From: Proteobacteria bacterium UBA3588 | GTDB taxonomy: Bacteria; Pseudomonadota; Gammaproteobacteria; Thiohalomonadales; Thiohalomonadaceae | Assembly (NCBI GenBank): GCA_002376325.1 | Contig: DFMR01000003.1 | Span: 3,267 to 10,745, forward strand | Direction: 5' to 3' | DNA length: 7,479 nt | Shown: positions 1 to 4,630 of the stretch, in pieces | Numbering within the stretch: the first letter of the stretch is position 1 | How the letters are laid out: every line of letters begins with the position of its first letter | Notes under the pieces: model-generated | Told to the model about the DNA's origin: nothing | Seen by the model: the letters and a program-made list of their open reading frames with translations, nothing else | The model's database searches: none | Translations under genes and position numbers: made by a program

Positions 1-2972
1 AGGCTGGAGTAGCCGGTACCAAAGTCGTCGACCGCGACGGTTACCCCGATGTCGCGCAGGCGCGCCAGCAGCTTCGCCGCATGTTGCGGATTGGCCATCA
101 CCGCACTCTCCGTCAACTCGATCTCCAGCAGTGCCGGCGCGATGCCGTGATGCGCGGCCAGCGCTACGATGCGCGCCACCAAGCCGCCTTCGTCCAACTG
201 CCGCGCCGAGACGTTCACCCCGACCCGGATGTTGCGTCCGGCGCCCTGCCACAAGGCCGCCTGGCGACACGCCTCGTCCAGCACCCAGTCACCCAGTTCC
301 CGAATCAGACCACACTCCTCCGCCAGGGGAATGAATTCCATCGGTGCCAGCAGTCCACGCAGCGGATGGCGCCAGCGCACCAGCGCCTCCACCGCCAGCG
401 ACTCGCCGGTCGCCATCGTGACCCGCGGCTGATAGTGCAATTCCAATTGATTACCGGCGATGGCACGGCGCAGCTCGCTTTGCATGGTCAGCCGTTCACT
501 CGCTCGCGCCAGCATGTCCGGGCGAAAGAAGCGGTAGGTGTTGCGCCCGGCCTCCTTGGCCGCATACATGGCCATGTCCGCGTGTCGCATCAGCTCCAGC
601 GCATCGGCGCCGTCTTCGGGGTAGAACGCCATGCCCATGGATACACCGACCTCGACGGTTTGGCCGCGCAACTGCATGGGACGCGCTATCTCGACGATTA
701 TCTGCTCCGCCACCGCGGCGCAGTGCCGGCTCCCCGACAGATCTTCCATCAGCACCACGAACTCGTCGCCGCCCAGGCGTGCCACCGTATCGGCCGCCCG
801 CAACCGGCCTTTGATGCGCGCAGCCACCTCCTGCAACAACAGATCGCCCACGTCGTGGCCCAATCCGTCGTTGATCGCCTTGAAGCGATCGAGATCCATG
901 AAGGTCAGCGACAGCCTGCCGCCTTTGCGCAGGGCGCGTTCGATGGCGTGTTGCAGGCGGTCCTGCATCAGGCTGCGGTTGGGCAGTCCGGTCAGGGCGT
1001 CGTGAAACGCCAGGTGGCGGATATGCTCGTCCTTGCGCCGCAGCTCGGTGATATCGTGGAATACCGCTACGTAACGCACCGCGGCGCCGGCGGCGTCGTC
1101 GATACGATTGATGGTGAGCCACTCCAGGTAGGCCTCGCCGCCCTTGCGCCGGTTCCATATCTCGCCCTGCCAGCGCCCCTCCCGCTTCAGCGCCTCCCAC
1201 ATCACCTGATAGAACTCGGGCCCATGGCGCGCCGAGCGCAGCAGGCTGGGGCGCCGTCCCAACGCCTCGGCCTCGCTGTAGCCGGTAATCTCGCTGAAGG
1301 CGGGATTGACCGACAGGATGGTGGCATTGGCGTCGGTCACCAACACGCCCTCGGCCGAGTTGTGGAACACGCTGGCCGCCAGACGCAGCGCCTCTTCGGT
1401 GCGCTTCTGGGCCGACATGTCGCGACCGACCCCCAAGACGCCGACCACCTGGTCGTTGGCGTCGCGTTCGGCCACCAGGCGGATCAGGTGATGCTCCAGT
1501 GTTCCGTCCGGAGCGGGGACGATCTGCTCGAAATCATCGATGCTGATACCGGTTGCGCCGACACCTCGCACCGCTTCATCCAGCGCGCTGAAGCGCCCCC
1601 CGCTAAACGTTTCCTGTTCAGTCTTGCCGACCAGCTGTTCCGGCGCCATGCCCAGAGTCTGAGCAAGGCTACGATTGGCGTACAGAACGCGGCCATCGCG
1701 ATCCCATCGCATGATGTTGTCCGGCACGTTCTCCGCCAGCGAACGGAACTCGCGTTCCCGTTCCGCCAGCGCTTCCGCCGCGCGTCGCTCTTCGGTGATG
1801 TCGTGCAACATCAGCAGCAGGTGCGGTTCGCCTTCGCTGTAGAAGCGCGCCAGCCGGGCATGGACCCATACATTACGGCCGAAACTGGTGACCATGGGCG
1901 TCTCCAGTTCTTCTCTGACGCCGCTGGCCAGCACGCGTTCCGCCGCCGCCAGCAACCCCGCCTGCCGCCAGGAGGCCACTTGACGAAAACTCTGCTCCAG
2001 CAGTTGTTCCTGGGTCCCGCCGCTCAACTCGGCCATCGCCGGATTGACCAGGATGCACTGGCCGTCCTGGCGATAGGCGGCGGTTCCCATATCCGACGTC
2101 ATCAGGATCTTCTGGTTGAGAGTGAGCGTCTCCCGCAGTTGCTGTTCGGTGGCCTGCAATTCGCGGGTCCGCTCATCGACCCGCCGTTCGAGCGTGTGAT
2201 TGAGGGTGCGAACCTCCAGTTGCGCGCGCACCTGCTCGGTGATGTCGGAGGCCACTCCACCAATGGCGTAGGTCCGCCCGTCTGAATCGAATAGCGGAAA
2301 TTTGTGCGACAGATAGATGTGCGGCCCGTCGTCCTGGGGCACCACCTCCTCGAATTCCCGAGCCACGCCGCCGTCCAGCACCTCTTGATCGGCGGCGCGC
2401 AGCGCATTCCCCACCACGCTCCCGAACACGTCCCGATCGGTACGGCCGATCATCGCCTCGCGGCTCACATGGAACAGCTCGGCATAGCGCTGATTGATCA
2501 GCAGATAGCGGCCTTCGGTATCCTTCACGAACACCACTGCCGTGCCGTTGTCGATAATCGACTGCAACAGTTCCTGATGGCGGAGCAATTCGCTTTCCGC
2601 CTGTTTGCGCGCGGTGACATCGCGCACGAACACCAGTCCGCCATCCTGGTCGGCGTAACGAAACGGCACCGCCGACGCCTCGACCTCCAGCGGCGTGCCG
2701 TCCAAGCGCAGATAGCGCTTTTCATCGGGAACCAGCGCGCACTCCTCGTCATACAGCTTGCGGATGCGCTGCGCGACGGCGTCGCGATCGTCGGGATGGA
2801 TGCGGTCCATCACCGCCGTGCCGACCAACTGCTGCGGCGAGGTGGCGCCGAACAGCTGCAAGGCGGCCGGATTGACGTAGGCGATACGCCCATCGACGGC
2901 GATGAAGATGGCGTATGGCGCGCTTTCCGCCAGCCAATAGAAGGGGTTTTGGCTTTGATTCACGGGTGCCAT
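1..2972 (-). CDS. Five-PAS GGDEF-EAL cyclic-di-GMP synthase/phosphodiesterase (C-terminus cut by the left edge)
   Basis: This is a predicted cytoplasmic sensor that makes and/or degrades c-di-GMP; no membrane segment is seen. The frame is open from ATG 2972 to the edge (990 codons). Five PAS domains lie at about residues 8-120, 128-245, 285-395, 405-520 and 530-640, each ending in a DIT/DVT/DMS-type motif, with a coiled-coil-like linker at 246-288. A GGDEF domain starts near 651 with FHDALTGLPNR, the metal-site motif FMDLDRFKAIND, an RAAD inhibitory site (725-728) and intact GGDEF (734-738). The EAL domain has VEALVRW (EAL 862-864), NVSARQL (N920), ELTES (952-956) and DDFGTGYSS (982-990). The later catalytic Lys and Glu would lie outside the window. 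Every visible key residue is intact, so both activities are possible; which one dominates cannot be told. The ATG is preferred because PAS1 begins a few residues later, although its Shine-Dalgarno is poor: AGG sits 4 nt upstream and a purine-rich AGAGGGAG 17 nt upstream. The ligands of the PAS domains cannot be told. Confidence 0.95.
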   Translation of the reverse strand, partial: MAPVNQSQNPFYWLAESAPYAIFIAVDGRIAYVNPAALQLFGATSPQQLVGTAVMDRIHPDDRDAVAQRIRKLYDEECALVPDEKRYLRLDGTPLEVEASAVPFRYADQDGGLVFVRDVTARKQAESELLRHQELLQSIIDNGTAVVFVKDTEGRYLLINQRYAELFHVSREAMIGRTDRDVFGSVVGNALRAADQEVLDGGVAREFEEVVPQDDGPHIYLSHKFPLFDSDGRTYAIGGVASDITEQVRAQLEVRTLNHTLERRVDERTRELQATEQQLRETLTLNQKILMTSDMGTAAYRQDGQCILVNPAMAELSGGTQEQLLEQSFRQVASWRQAGLLAAAERVLASGVREELETPMVTSFGRNVWVHARLARFYSEGEPHLLLMLHDITEERRAAEALAEREREFRSLAENVPDNIMRWDRDGRVLYANRSLAQTLGMAPEQLVGKTEQETFSGGRFSALDEAVRGVGATGISIDDFEQIVPAPDGTLEHHLIRLVAERDANDQVVGVLGVGRDMSAQKRTEEALRLAASVFHNSAEGVLVTDANATILSVNPAFSEITGYSEAEALGRRPSLLRSARHGPEFYQVMWEALKREGRWQGEIWNRRKGGEAYLEWLTINRIDDAAGAAVRYVAVFHDITELRRKDEHIRHLAFHDALTGLPNRSLMQDRLQHAIERALRKGGRLSLTFMDLDRFKAINDGLGHDVGDLLLQEVAARIKGRLRAADTVARLGGDEFVVLMEDLSGSRHCAAVAEQIIVEIARPMQLRGQTVEVGVSMGMAFYPEDGADALELMRHADMAMYAAKEAGRNTYRFFRPDMLARASERLTMQSELRRAIAGNQLELHYQPRVTMATGESLAVEALVRWRHPLRGLLAPMEFIPLAEECGLIRELGDWVLDEACRQAALWQGAGRNIRVGVNVSARQLDEGGLVARIVALAAHHGIAPALLEIELTESAVMANPQHAAKLLARLRDIGVTVAVDDFGTGYSS

Positions 2973-3026
2973 CCAACCTACGGCGCAGGCTCCCTCTGCG
3001 GACAAGCATCGAAAGATGTCGGCAAA

Positions 3027-3058
3027 TGGGGACGGCGACCGGCACCGGCATATCCCCA
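3027..3058 (-). other. Possible leader hairpin of the GGDEF-EAL mRNA
   Basis: The minus strand has TGGGGA (3058-3053) and TCCCCA (3032-3027), perfect 6-nt arms around a 20-nt GC-rich loop, all within the predicted leader. It does not carry the conserved core of the c-di-GMP-I riboswitch. It may be a simple stem or chance. Confidence 0.2.
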
Positions 3059-3064
3059 CATGCG

Positions 3065-3078
3065 ATGTAAGGTTACAT
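3065..3078. promoter_or_regulatory. Palindrome over the predicted start point of the GGDEF-EAL gene (putative operator)
   Basis: ATGTAA-GG-TTACAT is a dyad with perfect 6-bp arms and a 2-nt centre. It overlaps the downstream end of the candidate -10 and covers the expected +1, a classic place for a repressor. I cannot assign it to a regulator family. Confidence 0.45.
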
Positions 3079-3106
3079 TATTTGATGAGAAACGACGCTG
3101 TGGCAA
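3077..3106 (-). promoter_or_regulatory. Candidate sigma-70 promoter of the GGDEF-EAL gene
   Basis: On the minus strand TTGCCA (3106-3101) and AATAAT (3082-3077) each match 5 of 6 consensus bases, with an 18-nt spacer. They sit in the only AT-rich patch of the gap. The start point would be near 3070, giving a leader of about 97 nt before ATG 2972. This is the best such pair seen between the two genes. Confidence 0.5.
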
Positions 3107-3132
3107 GTGCTGAGAACGTCGAGCCGCAGCGT

Positions 3133-3149
3133 TTGACCATGACTTGACC
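3133..3149. repeat. TTGACC direct repeat with 11-nt period
   Basis: The plus strand has TTGACC at 3133-3138 and again at 3144-3149, an 11-nt period of about one helical turn. OmpR/PhoB-family regulators often bind direct repeats with this period. The pair would lie at about -63 to -79 of the predicted promoter of the GGDEF-EAL gene, a normal activator position. Two 6-mers are thin evidence. Confidence 0.3.
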
Positions 3150-3153
3150 TAGC

Positions 3154-3202
3154 GCCGCCCGGCGGCAACCGCGGACGGCGGTCGCAGGCGCCGCAATCGG
3201 CG
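3154..3202 (-). terminator. Three consecutive GC-rich hairpins after glgC (possible 3' end structure)
   Basis: Three perfect short dyads lie back to back downstream of the glgC stop: CGCCG-N4-CGGCG (3189-3202, starting 5 nt after the stop), ACCGC-N5-GCGGT (3168-3182) and GCCGCC-C-GGCGGC (3154-3166). On the minus strand no T-run follows, so this is not a classic intrinsic terminator. It could slow polymerase or protect the 3' end of the glgC mRNA. High GC makes short dyads common, so the functional claim is weak. Confidence 0.3.
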
Positions 3203-3207
3203 ACCCG

Positions 3208-4431
3208 TCACGCCGGGAAGCGATATCCTTTCGGCACGACCACGACACCCTGTTCGCTGACCGAAAAGCGTTCGCGGTCGCGCTTCCGGTCATAGCCGAT
3301 CTGTTCCCGTGGCGGCACCACGACGTTCTTGTCGATGATACAGCGCTTGAGCCTGGCGCCGACGCCGACCTGCACCCCCTGGAACAGGATGGAGTCCTCG
3401 ACAAAGGCGCCGTCGTCGACGAACACCTGGGGAAACAGGATCGAATGCTGCACGCTGCCGCCGGCGATCACCACCCCGCCGGCGACGATGGAGTTGATAA
3501 AGATGCCTTCGGTACCCGACGTGCCGGGCACGGTGCGCGCCGGCGGGGTCTGCAATTGATAGGAACGGATCGGCCAGTCCGCCTGGTACAGGTTGAGCGC
3601 CGGGATGGGTTCCAACAGGTCCATGTTGGCCTGGTAGTAGGCATCGATGGTGCCGACGTCGCGCCAGTAACGATCGGGCGTCACCCGCCCCGTCGGGCCG
3701 CCGAAGCGATAGGCCATCACCTTGTGCCGCTCGATCAGGCGCGGCAGGATATCCGTGCCGAAATCGTGGTTCGACGTGTCGTCGTCATGATCGAGGCGCA
3801 GCTGATCGAGCAACAGCGGGGCGGAAAAGACGTAGATGCCCATGGAAACGAGCGCCTGGGACGCATCGTCCGGCACCGCCTGCGGCAGCGCCGGTTTTTC
3901 CGCGAAGGCGACCACGCGCTCGGCCGCATCCACCGCCATGACGCCGAAGGCGCCGGCCTGCTCCAGCGGCACCGCCATCGCCGCCACGGTGACCGCAGCG
4001 CCTTGCGCCTCGTGAAACCTGACCATCGCCTCGTAGTCCATGCGGTAGATGTGATCGGCCGACAGGATCAGCACCTGCTCCGCTTCGCTGCGTTCGACCA
4101 GGTAGAGGTTCTGGTAGATGGCGTCTGCGGTCCCCTGGTACCAGCGCTCGCCGGTACGCATCTGCGGCGGCACCGAGGTGATGTATTCGCCCAGCTCCGG
4201 ATTGAAGATGGACCAGCCGTCACGCAGGTGTTTCTGCAACGAGTGCGATTTGTACTGGGTCAGCACCAGCACGCGGCGCAGCCCGGAGTGGAGGCAGTTG
4301 GCCAGCACGAAATCGATAATGCGGTACTTGCCGCCGAACGGTACGGCGGGCTTGGCGCGGTCGGCGGTGAGCGGCTTGAGGCGACTCCCCGCACCGCCGG
4401 CCAATACCACGGCGAGGGTCTTGTCCAGCAT
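3208..4431 (-). CDS. glgC: Glucose-1-phosphate adenylyltransferase (ADP-glucose pyrophosphorylase)
   Basis: GlgC makes ADP-glucose and pyrophosphate from ATP and glucose-1-phosphate, the committed and allosterically controlled step of bacterial glycogen synthesis in the cytoplasm; the family works as a tetramer. The protein has 407 residues, close to the family norm of about 400-430. The N-terminal nucleotidyltransferase domain shows VVLAGGAGSRLKPLT (8-22), RAKPAVPFGGKYRIIDF (25-41; K35 aligns with activator-site K39 of the E. coli enzyme), WYQGTADAI (97-105), SADHIYRMDY (124-133; D126 matches the catalytic Asp), FAEKP (176-180; K179 matches the glucose-1-phosphate Lys) and HDFGTDILP (222-230). 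A left-handed beta-helix region covers about 300-400 and includes GTEGIFINS and IDKNVVVPP. The ATG is fixed by AAGGAG 7 nt upstream and by the glycine-rich loop starting at residue 11. No glgA, glgB or glgP is in view. The neighbours on both sides are c-di-GMP enzymes. A sigma-54-like promoter lies just upstream. Confidence 0.97.
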   Translation of the reverse strand: MLDKTLAVVLAGGAGSRLKPLTADRAKPAVPFGGKYRIIDFVLANCLHSGLRRVLVLTQYKSHSLQKHLRDGWSIFNPELGEYITSVPPQMRTGERWYQGTADAIYQNLYLVERSEAEQVLILSADHIYRMDYEAMVRFHEAQGAAVTVAAMAVPLEQAGAFGVMAVDAAERVVAFAEKPALPQAVPDDASQALVSMGIYVFSAPLLLDQLRLDHDDDTSNHDFGTDILPRLIERHKVMAYRFGGPTGRVTPDRYWRDVGTIDAYYQANMDLLEPIPALNLYQADWPIRSYQLQTPPARTVPGTSGTEGIFINSIVAGGVVIAGGSVQHSILFPQVFVDDGAFVEDSILFQGVQVGVGARLKRCIIDKNVVVPPREQIGYDRKRDRERFSVSEQGVVVVPKGYRFPA

Positions 4432-4438
4432 GGTGTTG

Positions 4439-4444
4439 CTCCTT
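4439..4444 (-). promoter_or_regulatory. Shine-Dalgarno site of glgC
   Basis: On the minus strand AAGGAG lies 7 nt before ATG 4431. It is a near-ideal ribosome binding site and confirms the start that puts the LAGG nucleotide-binding loop at residues 10-13. Confidence 0.9.
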
Positions 4445-4471
4445 CGGCGATGAGCTGATGGGGCGGGAATC

Positions 4472-4486
4472 GCAAATAGCGCGCCA
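4472..4486 (-). promoter_or_regulatory. Candidate sigma-54 (RpoN) promoter of glgC
   Basis: The minus strand reads TGGCGCG-CTAT-TTGC. Against the RpoN consensus TGGCACG-N4-TTGC, 10 of 11 fixed bases match with the exact spacing; only A to G at the fifth position differs, and the base after TTGC is G rather than A/T. TTGC ends 40 nt before the glgC ATG, so transcription would start near 4460 and leave a leader of about 28 nt with a well-placed Shine-Dalgarno. No convincing sigma-70 pair was found in the same gap; the best -10 (TATTCT) lacks a good -35. RpoN promoters need an enhancer-binding activator, and repeated sites suitable for one lie upstream (4515-4624). The match is by eye, and no rpoN or activator gene is in view. 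Confidence 0.6.
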
Positions 4487-4494
4487 AGATGGCG
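4482..4494. repeat. Inverted repeat overlapping the -24 element of glgC
   Basis: CGCCA-AGA-TGGCG is a perfect 5-bp dyad with a 3-nt centre. One arm lies inside the -24 half of the candidate RpoN promoter, so a protein bound here could block the polymerase. The arms are short and GC-rich, so chance is quite possible. Confidence 0.35.
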
Positions 4495-4514
4495 AGAATA
4501 GGCTCATCACCGCC

Positions 4515-4534
4515 AACGGTGCAGAAAATGGTGC
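4515..4534 (-). promoter_or_regulatory. Pair of GCACCRTT half-sites, 12-nt period
   Basis: On the minus strand GCACCATT (4534-4527) and GCACCGTT (4522-4515) form a direct pair with a 12-nt period. The same 8-mer GCACCATT occurs in the opposite orientation inside both copies of the 16-nt repeat (4584-4591 and 4615-4622). GCACC/GGTGC is the half-site of the enteric NtrC box (TGCACCA-N3-TGGTGCA), but here the halves are not arranged as that dyad. Read as a possible activator array for the glgC RpoN promoter. Confidence 0.4.
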
Positions 4535-4577
4535 AAGGCATGGACCGAAAACGCGCGGCCGCCGCATTGCACAAGCT

Positions 4578-4593
4578 ACCGGCGCACCATTGC
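4578..4593. repeat. 16-nt direct repeat, copy 1 (promoter-proximal)
   Basis: The plus strand reads ACCGGCGCACCATTGC. An identical copy starts 31 nt further on (4609), with a 15-nt unrelated spacer between them. The 31-nt period is close to three helical turns, so both copies face the same side of the helix. This copy is centred about 125 bp upstream of the predicted RpoN start point of glgC. It contains an imperfect dyad, GGCG/CACC, and the 8-mer GCACCATT. It lies outside any gene. Confidence 0.7.
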
Positions 4594-4608
4594 CAAGCGC
4601 ATGCCCGG

Positions 4609-4624
4609 ACCGGCGCACCATTGC
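4609..4624. repeat. 16-nt direct repeat, copy 2 (promoter-distal)
   Basis: An exact copy of the 16-mer at 4578-4593. It begins just after the stop codon of the HD-GYP gene (6 nt between the end of the repeat and the TGA) and is centred about 156 bp upstream of the predicted glgC start point. The identity of the two copies with unlike spacer sequence is what a pair of protein-binding sites would show; the function is inferred. Confidence 0.7.
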
Positions 4625-4630
4625 GGAGCA

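Noticed and set aside
81..2285. A 734-codon open frame on the plus strand
   Set aside because: It lies wholly antisense to the GGDEF-EAL gene, whose domains are unmistakable. The translation is rich in His, Gln and Arg and has no recognisable motif, as expected for the reverse of a GC-rich gene.
3055..3057. Upstream in-frame GTG as an alternative start of the GGDEF-EAL gene
   Set aside because: The frame is open back to here, but the extra residues would be Cys/Pro-rich and unlike a PAS lead-in. The ATG at 2972 fits the domain boundary better.
2973..3070. c-di-GMP riboswitch in the leader of the GGDEF-EAL gene
   Set aside because: The leader is about 97 nt and I found no match to the conserved core of the GEMM classes, only one simple stem.
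2304..3113. A 269-codon open frame on the plus strand covering the start of the GGDEF-EAL gene and its promoter gap
   Set aside because: Antisense to PAS1/PAS2 with the same His/Gln/Arg-rich shadow composition and no domain.
3445..4458. A 337-codon open frame on the plus strand
   Set aside because: Antisense to glgC, which has all family motifs; no domain or plausible ribosome binding site was noticed.
4548..4565. Possible terminator of the HD-GYP gene (GCGG-CGG-CCGC followed by TTTT on the minus strand)
   Set aside because: The stem is only 4 bp and the T-run only four bases, separated from the stem; too weak to call.
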